DNA of 64,000 nt, from the NCBI GenBank assembly GCA_963755695.1, contig CAVWLB010000001.1:1054001-1118000 (forward strand), written 5' to 3'. The DNA is from QHWT01 sp963755695 (GTDB taxonomy: Bacteria > Acidobacteriota > Vicinamibacteria > Vicinamibacterales > 2-12-FULL-66-21). The translations under genes were made by a program, and so were the position numbers. Each line of letters opens with the position of its first letter. Position 1 is the stretch's first letter. Shown piece by piece: positions 17,965-26,578 of the stretch. A model generated the notes under the pieces. It was not told the origin of the DNA. It did not search any database and was given only the letters and a program-made list of their open reading frames with translations.

Positions 17965-20900
17965 TTACTCTGATCGCAGCGCTCCAACCAGTGAGGTCCG
18001 CAACGCCACGCGCGTCGCGATCACGGACGATAACAGGCCGGCCGCGAGCACCGCAACCAGGAGCAGGCCGCCCGGCAGCGACAGTGGAAGACGCGCGCCA
18101 CGGTCGGCCGCGGCTGGAGCAATCGCGACCAGCGCGCTGAGGGCGCCGACGAGCAGTCCGCAGGCGAGCAGCGCCACATTCTCGGCCAGCACAATCGCGA
18201 AGAGGTGGCGCGGCCCGTAGCCTACCGCTCGCAGCAACGCGAGCTCGCGGCGCCGCTCGAGGACGTTCCGAAGGAGCACGGCGGCAAGCCCGATCGTACC
18301 GACGAGCAGGCCGAGGCCCCCGAGCGCCTGGAAGGTGGCCAGGTAGGTGTTCTCGACCCGATGGAACTCTGCGAGGCGGTCGACGGTCGACGTGACGTCG
18401 GCACCGAGATCGGATCCGCGATCTTCAATCGTTGCGGCAAGTCGCGGCACCTGCCCGGGCGGTGTGTCGACGAGCAGGAGACGATATCCCTGCTGATCGG
18501 GGAAGAGCCTGAGAAAGTTCGCCTCGGACATCAACAGCTCTCCCTGGAACAGGCTGTCGTTCAGCGCCGCCACCAGGCGAAGCCGAATGGTGGCGTCGCC
18601 TCGCGTGACGGCGATCTCGTCGCCAAGGCTTTTGTGCAGCACGTAGGTCATCGAGTTCGCGTCGGCAATGATCGGCACCGTGCCGCCGCCAAGCTCGCGA
18701 TTCAACGTCAGCCACGGATTCGCACGCTCTGCATCATTGGGGTCCGCGACGCTTGCGAATGCGAATCGTCCGGAATCGATGAACCCCCGCGTCACCCCAA
18801 GGATTCTCGGATTGGTCGGCTGATAGAGGTTCAGGCAGCTCGTCTCGTCGCCGGGCTGAACGCGAAATGGATCGATCGCGACCCCTTCGGCCGTTTCGAG
18901 GCCGATGGCTTCGCGTCCTGCGGGTGCATTCGGGTCGTGCGCCAGGGGGACCATCAGGTCCACGAGCAGCTGATATCCGCCGACACCCGAGCGACGGTCG
19001 GTGCTGGCTGTCGGTACCCGCCGGAATGCATCGACCGAGATCAGGATGAAGGTTGCGGAGGCGATGACCGCAATCGCGAGCACGCTGCGGCCGGGGCGAT
19101 TGGCGGTGTTGCGAAGGCCCACGCGGCCGGTGGGCCATCGCGACGCTGCGGTAATCGCCTCACGCGGCGCGCGGCGAAGAAGGTAGGCGATCGCGCACAG
19201 ACCCGCGAGCAGCATCGATGAGCCAGCCGCGAAGAAGGTTCCGGTGCGATCGAGTCGTCCGGCGACGGCGACGGTGGCGAGGATCGCCGCGGTCGCGCCG
19301 AACGCGATCGCGCCGGCGAGGAAGATTGCCGCACCCGTTCTCCGGCCGCGCACGTCTTCCGCGATCGTTCCTGCCAGCAGACTTCGCTCCGAGACGCGGG
19401 ACAGGCTTCGAAGCGTCCACCAGAGACAGGCGGCTGCGGCTACGACTGCGCCGATCGCACCCGCGGCGAGCGAGGTCACCGTGACGTGGAGCGACAATGA
19501 AGAGGTGCCGACAGCACCGGACCACCACGACCGCAGTCCTTTCATCATCAACGCGCCGTAGGCCACGGCACCCGCCATGCCGACGATGCTGCCGACTACG
19601 GCAAGCAGAAGGCCTTCCAGCGCAAACAATCGACGAACTCTGGCCGTGGTGAACCCGACGGCGCGCAGCAGACCGACTTCGCGTGCGCGCTGCTCGACGC
19701 CCAGCTTGAAGAAGAGCGAGGCAAGCAGCAACGCCGAGACCACGAGAAAGAAGCTGAAATAGGTGAAGTACTCGCCGAAGTCTGTCGCGCCGCGAGACGC
19801 GGCGAGGGCCTCGGTCCGGACATTGCGGACCGCGAAGCCCAGCGCCAACGGATCGATCACCGCGCCGAGCTGCGCGGCAAACCGTGCAGCCGCATCCCCC
19901 GTCGATTCCCCGTCGCGCGGCAGCACGCGCACCGACGTGCGGTCGCCGTAACGCGATCGCCACAGGTCCTGGCCGTCTTCCAGTGAAATGAAGGCTTTGG
20001 GTGTCGTCCGATACGTCTTCCAATACGTCTCGTCCACCGGACGGACCTTGCGAAGGTCGATCGGGAATGGCGGATCCCAATCGCTGAATGTGCCGGCTTC
20101 GGTAATGCCCGGGTAGACCGGCGCGAAATCCCTATCCGCGGCGGCCCCCTCGATAGGTACGATTGCCGCAACCTCGAAATCGGCGCTGCGGGTCTTGAGG
20201 ACCCCCGGCTCCTCCCACACGTAGGTACTCGAGTGAAACCGGGCTACCGACCTGGGCGTTCAACTCACGCGCGGCCCAGTCGTTCAGCACGAGGGGCCGG
20301 TGGGCGCGCGAGGGTCTATTCGCGATGGATGGCACGATCGAGCTGAGGTCGATTGCCGTCACGAGAGAGTAGGGCACCTCGCGATCGCCGCTGTGGATTG
20401 CGTTCGCGAGATACGTGAAGACCGATCCTGCGGTCGTGCCGGCGGCCGCTGCTGCCTTGTCGACGTCGGCCGACTGCGCGGCGTTGATCAGCCCGGCGGG
20501 TGACTCGACCGCCACGGCGTGCTGCGCTTCCAGCCCGCGCACCGTGAGTCCGATGTCTTCCGGCGTTGCATGCTGTTTCAGCAGCGCCGGAAGGGAATCG
20601 CCCCGGGCCTGCGATTGATCGGACACGAGGAGCACATTGACCCGCGTCTTCTGTTCGACCTCTTCTTGAAGCTGGCGCAGCGGCACGAAGATCGCGCGCA
20701 CGTCTCCCTGCTGAGGACGCAGGGAGAACTCGCCGAGAGCGGAAGGTGTGAGTACCTCGCGAACCGTCAGGCGCAGCGTCCGGCCGAGATCCTCCTTTCG
20801 TCCGTGCAGCGATTCGATTGGAACCGCGGACGGCCGTTCGATCCGTACCAGAACTGTGTCGCTGCTCTTCGCGCCGATGTCTCTCGCGAGCGGCGCACTC

Positions 20901-21313
20901 AGGAAGGCGCTGCGGCCATCCGTCCCCTGGGGTGGAGGCAGATGGTGAAAGCGCCAGAAGCGCTCGTCAACGCCGTAGACCTGCACCCGCGATGCGCGCC
21001 GCCGGCTGGCCTGCTCGCTGACGAGCCCCTCGATGGCGACAATCGGAACGACGCCACTGAACGTGTTGGTGAACGCTGGATCGCGCTGGAGGTCGTCGGC
21101 GAGCGCTTCGCGAAAGAATGTCGTCGATACCACGACACGATCGGTCAGCCCCAGACGCTGCAGCACGAGGTCGCGGAGGCTGCCGCGAACCGAGTCGCCG
21201 ACGAGCAGCGCTCCGGCAAGCACCGCCACAGCCGTCGCAACCCCTGCGATGACGGCAAGGTTGGTTCGCCAGTAATGACGAACGCCGGCGGATACCAGGG
21301 TTCTTGCGGTCAA
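17965..21313 (-). CDS. FtsX/MacB-type ABC transporter permease, one frameshift
   Basis: A very large FtsX-family permease of about 1,115 residues after frame repair. The start is MTARTLVSAGVRHYWRTNLA, then a transmembrane helix and a long periplasmic domain. The second half holds several helices, including two FtsX blocks (FTYFSFFLVVSALLLASLFF; FQALGGLGLLVGTIGLAAVL) with the KLGVEQRAREVGLLRAVG and RRELALLRAVGYG words typical of the family. At about 20222 one extra base splits the frame; removal gives SLEYYVWEEPGVLKTR, a normal family sequence. Its ATPase partner is encoded just upstream on the same strand, separated by a repeat array. Substrate unknown; lipoprotein or lipid export is common in the family. 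Confidence 0.8.
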
Positions 21314-21523
21314 TCTTCAGGCTCCAGGCTCCAGGCTCCAGGCTCCGGGCTCCGGGCTCCGGGCTATGACTCACGGCTCATGCTGGCTCAGGACTGGTGG
21401 CTCAGGGCTCAGCTCAAGGCTCAGGCTGGCCCAGGGCTTATCGGCTCAAGGCTCTCTCCTCGCCCCTCTCTCCTCGCTGCTCGCCCCCTCGCCCCTCGCT
21501 CCTCGCCCCTCGCCTCAGCCGTC
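21314..21523. repeat. Heptamer repeat, locus 4
   Basis: Seven tandem CAGGCTC/CGGGCTC units (21316-21364; YGGAGCC on the other strand) are followed by a looser GGCTCA-rich segment containing GGCTCAGGACT at 21385-21395 and CTTATCGGCTCAA at about 21437-21449. A CTCGCCCCT-type run reaches to the ATPase stop. It separates the ATPase gene from the permease gene of one transporter. Confidence 0.8.
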
Positions 21524-22189
21524 ACCGACGCGACGCAGCTTCTGATCGATCAATTCGAACCTGATCGGGAAACGTTCTGCAAGCGCCGTGCTGTGGGTGA
21601 CGACAATCAGCGTCGATTGCTGACGGTGCTGGAGATCGAGCAGCAGGGTGGCCACGGTCTCGGCCGACGCACGATCGAGGTTGCCGGTCGGCTCGTCGCA
21701 GAGCAGGAGCCGCGGCTGACGAATCAGCGCACGCGCCAGCGCGACCCGCTGGCGCTCGCCGCCCGAGAGTTCCGCGGGGCGATGTTCGATGCGATCGGCG
21801 AGGCCAACCTGTGCGATCAGTTCACGCGCCCGGTTGACCGAGTCGGTGCTGTCAGAGGCCACCAACGTGGGCACCAGCACGTTCTCCATCACCGTGCATT
21901 GCGGCAGCAGGCAATGATCCTGGAAGACGAACCCGATGGACCGGTTCCGGAATGCCGCGAGCTCGGGCGCCGCGAGCTCGAAGGGATTGCATCCGTCGAG
22001 CGTCACGGTTCCGCTCGTTGGTGGCTCGAGTGCCCCAAGCACATAGAGCAACGAGCTCTTGCCGCTGCCCGACGGCCCCATCACTGCGGCGGCTTCGCCA
22101 GGCGCCAGCGCGAACGACACGTCGCGCAGCACCGTCAGCGGCCCGCGCGCGGTCGGATAAGCCTTGGTGAGGTCAGTGACGCGAAGCAA
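21515..22189 (-). CDS. ABC transporter ATP-binding protein (LolD/MacB-like)
   Basis: A 224-residue ATPase with Walker A GPSGSGKSS, Q-loop FVFQDHCLLP, signature LSGGERQRVALARAL and Walker B LLLCDEPTGNLD. This is the MacB/LolD/FtsE subfamily that pairs with FtsX-type permeases, and such a permease is the next gene. No ATG fits the family N-terminus; TTG 22189 gives LRVTDLTKAYPTARG, which aligns with the usual start. It overlaps the glycosyltransferase 3' end by 17 bp, so translation is probably coupled. Confidence 0.85.
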   Translation of the reverse strand: MLRVTDLTKAYPTARGPLTVLRDVSFALAPGEAAAVMGPSGSGKSSLLYVLGALEPPTSGTVTLDGCNPFELAAPELAAFRNRSIGFVFQDHCLLPQCTVMENVLVPTLVASDSTDSVNRARELIAQVGLADRIEHRPAELSGGERQRVALARALIRQPRLLLCDEPTGNLDRASAETVATLLLDLQHRQQSTLIVVTHSTALAERFPIRFELIDQKLRRVGDG

Positions 22190-23522
22190 GGCGGCGATCT
22201 TCAGCGGGTGAGTGCGACCTGCCGGCAAGGAGCGCGTCGTAGACGGCAAGCAGGCGATCCGTCGAGCGCGCAACACTGTAGTGTCGGCGAACGCCCTCGA
22301 AGCCACGCTCCCCGAGCGAGGCGGCGCGCCGGCGATCGCTCCACAGAGCGTACAGTCCATCAGCGAGCGCGGCCGGATCATCGGGCGCGACCAGCAGGCC
22401 GCCGCCGGTGTTCTCCACGATCTCCGTGAACGCCCCTCGCCGCGGCTGCACGACCGGGACGGCGCTGGCCATCGCTTCCAGCAGGAACACCCCCTTCGGT
22501 TCGTCGTACGGGGCTGGCACCGAGAGGACGTCGAGCGTCTTGAGAAACGCGAGTTTGGCGTCACGATCGAGGGCGCCGCGATAGGTGAATTCCCCGGCGA
22601 GCCCCGCGTTCTGCAGTGTCCGACGGACGCCGTCCAGATATCCATGCTGCGCTGGCGCGAGATAGCCGGCCGCTTCGAGCGCCAGCGGCGCGGACCCCGT
22701 CCGCGTCCGCAGCCGGATATAAGCGTCCGCGAGCACATGCAGACCCTTCTCCGGCGCAATGCGGGCAAAGTAGCCGACGCGGAACAGATCATTGCCACTC
22801 GCGTGGCTGTTGCTCTTACGCGGAGGACCGTACCCCTCGAGGTTGATCCCCAATGGCACCACGGCCATCCTCTGTGGCGGGATCTTCAGCAGGCCGGCCA
22901 TGACCGGCGCATAGTACTCGCTGACCGACAGAAACCGGTCGACGTCGCCGACCTGCTCGCGAATGAGATCGATCGCGCGGTGGCGATACGGTTCGATCAA
23001 GCCATCGAGAAACAGATCCTCACCTTGGAGCGTGCAGACGATCGGCCGCCGCACGGCGTCGCGCAGCGGACGCGCGAGACCGATCAGCAGCGAGTTCGGC
23101 AGGTTGATGACGTCGGGCGTCGGTTCCGCTGACATCCAGTCGAGCAGCTTGTCGAATTCCTTGCGGAGGACGCCGCGGTCTCCCTCGAGCATCGAGATCG
23201 TGAGGTCGCCGAGCAGCCGCGGGTCGGTCGACAACGACCGGCTGGCGAATGCCTTGATGACTCGCGGAGAATCCCAGAGGCGGTCCAGAAATCGCGGCAG
23301 CCGGCGAAACACCCGGGAATACTGCTGCAGGTAGATGCTGATCCCGCCGAACAGCACGCGCTCGTGACTGACGTTCGTCTCGTCCGGGTTGGTTGGCGTG
23401 TAAAGCGGCAGCAACGTGACCTCATGTCCACGAGCGAGCAGCTCCACCGCGAGCGCGTTGTCGCGGAGACAACTCCCGCAATACATCCCGGCCGCTCCAG
23501 CGGTGATGGAGAGGATCTTCAA
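22173..23522 (-). CDS. GT4-family glycosyltransferase
   Basis: A 449-residue GT-B fold protein starting MKILSITAGAAGMYCGSCLR, where the N-terminal Rossmann strand and glycine-rich loop bind the acceptor. The C-terminal nucleotide-sugar domain includes FRVGYFARIAPEKGLHVLAD and the E-x7-E type motif in VPAPYDEPKGVFLLEAMASA. It transfers a sugar from a nucleotide donor to an unknown acceptor in the cytoplasm. It overlaps the transporter ATPase gene, which suggests that the sugar product and the FtsX-type exporter act together, but this is inference. An array of CCTCGAA-type repeats lies just upstream. Confidence 0.85.
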   Translation of the reverse strand: MKILSITAGAAGMYCGSCLRDNALAVELLARGHEVTLLPLYTPTNPDETNVSHERVLFGGISIYLQQYSRVFRRLPRFLDRLWDSPRVIKAFASRSLSTDPRLLGDLTISMLEGDRGVLRKEFDKLLDWMSAEPTPDVINLPNSLLIGLARPLRDAVRRPIVCTLQGEDLFLDGLIEPYRHRAIDLIREQVGDVDRFLSVSEYYAPVMAGLLKIPPQRMAVVPLGINLEGYGPPRKSNSHASGNDLFRVGYFARIAPEKGLHVLADAYIRLRTRTGSAPLALEAAGYLAPAQHGYLDGVRRTLQNAGLAGEFTYRGALDRDAKLAFLKTLDVLSVPAPYDEPKGVFLLEAMASAVPVVQPRRGAFTEIVENTGGGLLVAPDDPAALADGLYALWSDRRRAASLGERGFEGVRRHYSVARSTDRLLAVYDALLAGRSHSPAEDRRLASRH

Positions 23523-23569
23523 GCCGACCTCAATCCGCTAACCTCGCCTTTCGCCGCTCGTCTTGCGCA

Positions 23570-23664
23570 ACCGCCCAGCGCGCCCCGCCCCTCGAACCTC
23601 GAACCTCGAACCTCGACCCCGGACCTCGGACCTCGGACCTCGGACCCCGACCTCGGACCTCGGC
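23570..23664. repeat. Heptamer repeat, locus 5 (CCTCGAA/CCTCGGA)
   Basis: About twelve tandem 7-bp units of CCTCGAA changing to CCTCGGA, with a few CCCCGGA variants and one 6-bp unit. On the other strand this reads CGAGGTY. It lies between the aldehyde dehydrogenase stop and the glycosyltransferase start on the minus strand. Confidence 0.85.
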
Positions 23665-23668
23665 ATAG

Positions 23669-25096
23669 TCACAAGTCCGCCGTTTGAAAGGCCCTGGCGC
23701 GGAACAGAAAGTCGATCAGATTTCCTTCGTGCGGCTGCAGCCAGTTCAACTGGGTCGTTCGCACCGGACCCAGATTCAGGCGATCGACGTGAACCGCATC
23801 GAGCAGCTTCCGGCGGAAGCCGCTGTCGCAGGTGATGGCCGTGCAGACCAGCGTGGGACCGATGCTGTCGATGATTTTCGCTTCAGGGCATTCGACGACG
23901 GTCACGAAGGGGAACATGTATTCCTTGGCGGCGATTGCCGCGTCCGGCGATTCGCAGTGCACCACCGTCGGAAGCAGGTAATCCGCGCGACCTTGCTTGA
24001 TTACGCGCGGCTCGTTCTGCCGGCACTTCGAGGTCACGTCCGTTACGCCTGGCGCCTTCAGGTCGGCATCGATCGACGCGGAGATGGCCTCCGCCACACC
24101 GGGAACGCTGAATGCTGCGAGGCTCGCCTCCGGATGGTCCGGTGGCAGCGGCCGAACCGCCGCGAGCCGGCGTGCGAGGGCATCGGCGATCTCGCGCGTG
24201 TGCCGGCTCGCCCAGATGCCGGAAGTGTTGATGCAGCCGCGTCCGCTGTTGGCGAACACGCTGTCGACCATCACGTCGAGGTACTGCTCCCAGCGATCGA
24301 CCTGATCGTCGCCAATGACGATTTTCGAGAACCCGGGCCCGTGCGGCTGCACCCTGGGATTGCCCCGATACCGATCCACCGTGGCGGTGCCGCCGAAGAT
24401 CATCGTCCGGCCGCAGCTTTCGAGCACCGCGGCGCCGACGTCGCCTTCTCCCGGATAGATCGATACTGCCTCGCGCGGAATGCCTGCCTGGAAGAACGCT
24501 TCCGTCATCCGAAACGGCGTCCACGGCTCCTGCGGACCGGGCTTGAGCACGAGACCGACCTGCAGCGGGATGATCGGCAACCACAGCGTGTGCACGCCCG
24601 GCGAGTTCGACGGCAGCACGAGACCCACGACCGGGCTCTGAACCTGGTAGCTGATCGGCACGCCGCGCTCTTCGCCGTGGCCGCGCGAAAGGATCTCCAG
24701 TGACAGGCCGCGGGTCAGCGACGTCAGGATGCTGGGCATTTCCTTGAGCACGAACGCGTTCTTCTGCATGTTCGCGCGCGCCAGCCGCTCGGGGAGGCCA
24801 GTCGTTGCCGATTGGGCGCGGACGAATTCGTCGGGCGTCTGCGTGCCGTCCCCCATCGGGAGCGCCGCCGTCATGTAGAGCTCTCCGGCCTTTCCGACCC
24901 GGTTGATCAGATCGTCGATCGAGAATTCGCGCAGGACGTCCCGCGCGTGCTGCGCTTTGCGTGCGTCGCGCTGTACCAGGCCGGAGTTGGCTCGGCTGAC
25001 CTTGGCGATGGGCTCGCCGGTGGCGAAGTGCACGACCTGGTCGATGTCGAGGCTCTCGTAAGGCTGGCCCCAGCGAAGAACCGGAAGATGCAGCAT
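23669..25096 (-). CDS. Aldehyde dehydrogenase-superfamily acyl reductase
   Basis: A 475-residue ALDH-fold protein. The catalytic Cys is in NSGRGCINTSG (about residue 287), and the nucleotide-binding region includes PSNSPGVHTLWLP and FGGTATVDRY. The sequence is closer to LuxC/EhpG-type acyl reductases than to ordinary oxidising ALDHs: it lacks the usual FTGS motif. The neighbour encodes an adenylating ligase, so the likely reaction is NAD(P)H reduction of an acyl adduct formed from an acyl-AMP, giving an aldehyde. It lies 70 bp downstream of the ligase on the same strand. The direction of reaction and the substrate are inferred. Confidence 0.8.
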   Translation of the reverse strand: MLHLPVLRWGQPYESLDIDQVVHFATGEPIAKVSRANSGLVQRDARKAQHARDVLREFSIDDLINRVGKAGELYMTAALPMGDGTQTPDEFVRAQSATTGLPERLARANMQKNAFVLKEMPSILTSLTRGLSLEILSRGHGEERGVPISYQVQSPVVGLVLPSNSPGVHTLWLPIIPLQVGLVLKPGPQEPWTPFRMTEAFFQAGIPREAVSIYPGEGDVGAAVLESCGRTMIFGGTATVDRYRGNPRVQPHGPGFSKIVIGDDQVDRWEQYLDVMVDSVFANSGRGCINTSGIWASRHTREIADALARRLAAVRPLPPDHPEASLAAFSVPGVAEAISASIDADLKAPGVTDVTSKCRQNEPRVIKQGRADYLLPTVVHCESPDAAIAAKEYMFPFVTVVECPEAKIIDSIGPTLVCTAITCDSGFRRKLLDAVHVDRLNLGPVRTTQLNWLQPHEGNLIDFLFRARAFQTADL

Positions 25097-25166
25097 CGTC
25101 TATTCCGTAACGCAGGAGATCGGGCCTGCTTGTGATGCGGCCGCGCGAAGGGGCCGCGCTGCCAGT

Positions 25167-26294
25167 TCAATACACTCCAACCGTCGTGGAGGACGCGAGA
25201 CCGTGGTACGGTCGCACGCCGCTGATGCCATCCCACGTGAATCGATCGCAGGGTGGCTCGCGTTCACCCTCGTCGCGTTCGAGAAAACCCGGCATGAAGA
25301 ACTCTTTGGTCAGCGTCGTCAGTTTGACGCGGCCGGTCTGGCCGTAGTCAACGAGACGATTCTGGTCGCCGAAGTCAACCACCTCGATGACCGCCCGCGG
25401 CTGCGGCGCGTAATAGGCAATCTTGTACTGGTTGTGTGGCCCGCTCGGTGCGCTTGCCGCCAGTCCCATCAAAGTATTGCCGTAGGTGGGGGTCATGTAG
25501 ACGCCGTCGAGCAGTTCTTCGTGCGCGAAACGATTCCACTGCGGCGTGAACTCGGTGCCGCCGGAGAAAATTCCGGTGATCCCTGCTTGCCGGATTGTGG
25601 TGCCCATCGATTCGAGGCGGACGGCCAGCGCTTCCAGCAGCTTTGGCGTCGCGAACATGCAGCGGATGTCGTGGCCCGCCTGGAGGATGGTGACCGCCTG
25701 GTCGATGACGTGATCTTTGTAGGCCTGCAGGTGTTCACCCCAACCTTTCTGAATGAGCTTGATCACCCACCGTGGATCGAGGTCGACGCAGAAGGAGATG
25801 CCGCCGCGATATTGCGCGAGGTGTTCGACCGACAAACGAAGGCGACGCGGTCCGGATGGACCGAGCATCAGCCAGTTGGAGCCCTTCGGAAAGAATTCAT
25901 CCGGCAGGGTCGCACTGAACAACTCGTAGTCGATCCGGAAGTCGTCGCAGTTGACCCGCGTCTTGGGAATGCCGGTGGTGCCGCCGGTCTCGAAGACATA
26001 GACCGGCTTTCCCGCCAGGCCCTTGGGAATCCATCGCTGCACGGGTCCGCCGCGCAGCCATTCGTCCTGAAACTCGCCGAAGCGCTTCAGATCGACGAAG
26101 GCACGGATCTCACGTCGCGGGTCCCATCCGTTCTTGCTCGCGAACTCGAGCCAGAACGGACAACCCGTAGCCGGATCGAAATGCCAGTCCACCACCTCGC
26201 GGACCCAGGCATCGAGCGTTTCGCGGGCAGCGGCCGCCGATGGGGCGAACGGTGTTGCGGACGAACCGGTCCCTCCGGTTGGCGAGGAGAGCAT
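25167..26294 (-). CDS. ANL-superfamily adenylating ligase (EhpF/phenylacetate-CoA-ligase-like)
   Basis: A 375-residue AMP-forming ligase. The phosphate-binding loop is YVFETGGTTGIPKTRVN, and TYGNTLMG matches the A5-type adenylate motif. The C-terminal lid is very short, as in EhpF, the phenazine-dicarboxylate-activating enzyme of griseoluteic acid biosynthesis, and in LuxE-like proteins. It should form an acyl-AMP from an aromatic or fatty carboxylic acid and pass it to the ALDH-type partner. ATG 26294 is chosen because a TATACT -10 box lies eight bases upstream; GTG 26321 is in frame but would lie upstream of that box. Confidence 0.75.
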   Translation of the reverse strand: MLSSPTGGTGSSATPFAPSAAAARETLDAWVREVVDWHFDPATGCPFWLEFASKNGWDPRREIRAFVDLKRFGEFQDEWLRGGPVQRWIPKGLAGKPVYVFETGGTTGIPKTRVNCDDFRIDYELFSATLPDEFFPKGSNWLMLGPSGPRRLRLSVEHLAQYRGGISFCVDLDPRWVIKLIQKGWGEHLQAYKDHVIDQAVTILQAGHDIRCMFATPKLLEALAVRLESMGTTIRQAGITGIFSGGTEFTPQWNRFAHEELLDGVYMTPTYGNTLMGLAASAPSGPHNQYKIAYYAPQPRAVIEVVDFGDQNRLVDYGQTGRVKLTTLTKEFFMPGFLERDEGEREPPCDRFTWDGISGVRPYHGLASSTTVGVY

Positions 26295-26308
26295 CGCATC
26301 GTAGTATA
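26279..26308. promoter_or_regulatory. Candidate bidirectional promoter with a shared symmetric -10
   Basis: TAGTATA at 26302-26308 reads as -10 TAGTAT on the plus strand and as TATACT on the minus strand. For the plus strand, TTGGCG at 26279-26284 is a fair -35 with a 17-bp spacer. The plus start TTG 26315 is seven bases from its -10, and the minus start ATG 26294 is eight bases from its own. Neither has a Shine-Dalgarno sequence, so both messages may be leaderless. No good -35 is seen for the minus strand. Confidence 0.45.
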
Positions 26309-26314
26309 GCGTCG

Positions 26315-26578
26315 TTGCCACTCGCTCTCGTTACGGCCGTCGTCTACCTGCTGCATCAGGATTTCTGGTTCTGGCGAACCGCCCGGCCGCTCGTCTTCGG
26401 CTTTCTGCCGATTGGGCTCTTCTATCACGCAGTCTACACGCTCGTCGCGTCCGGACTGCTCTGGGCGATCGTTCATCGCTACTGGCCCTCGCATCTAGAA
26501 GATGCCCACAGAAAAACACTGAACAACACAGATTCCAGTGTTCTTCCGAGTTCTTCCGTGGCCGGTCCCTCCGAATGA
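26315..26578 (+). CDS. Small membrane protein, DUF3311-like, partner of SSS symporter
   Basis: An 87-residue protein with two membrane helices (about residues 2-12 with 16-36, and 38-56) and WRTARPLVFGFLPIGLFYH between them. Small two-helix proteins of the DUF3311 type often precede sodium:solute symporters and are thought to assist them. The stop overlaps the symporter start as ATGA. The last 27 residues (HLEDAHRKTLNNTDSS...) are not part of the family; they are coded by an inverted-repeat element at 26506-26569. The TTG start is chosen from the family start and the promoter position. Confidence 0.65.
   Translation: MPLALVTAVVYLLHQDFWFWRTARPLVFGFLPIGLFYHAVYTLVASGLLWAIVHRYWPSHLEDAHRKTLNNTDSSVLPSSSVAGPSE
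26506..26569. repeat. Imperfect inverted repeat of the CCACAGAAAACAC type inside a coding end
   Basis: The left arm is CCACAGAAAAACACTG (26506-26521). The right arm begins CAGTGTTCTTCC (26536-26547) and continues with a second TTCTTCCGTGG, so it holds a 10-bp tandem duplication. The inner pairing AACACTG/CAGTGTT is perfect. It forms the 3' end of the small membrane-protein gene. Confidence 0.6.

Noticed and set aside
20519..22429. Open frame of about 630 codons on the plus strand
   Set aside because: It lies opposite the permease, ATPase and glycosyltransferase genes and crosses a repeat array; no protein-like features.
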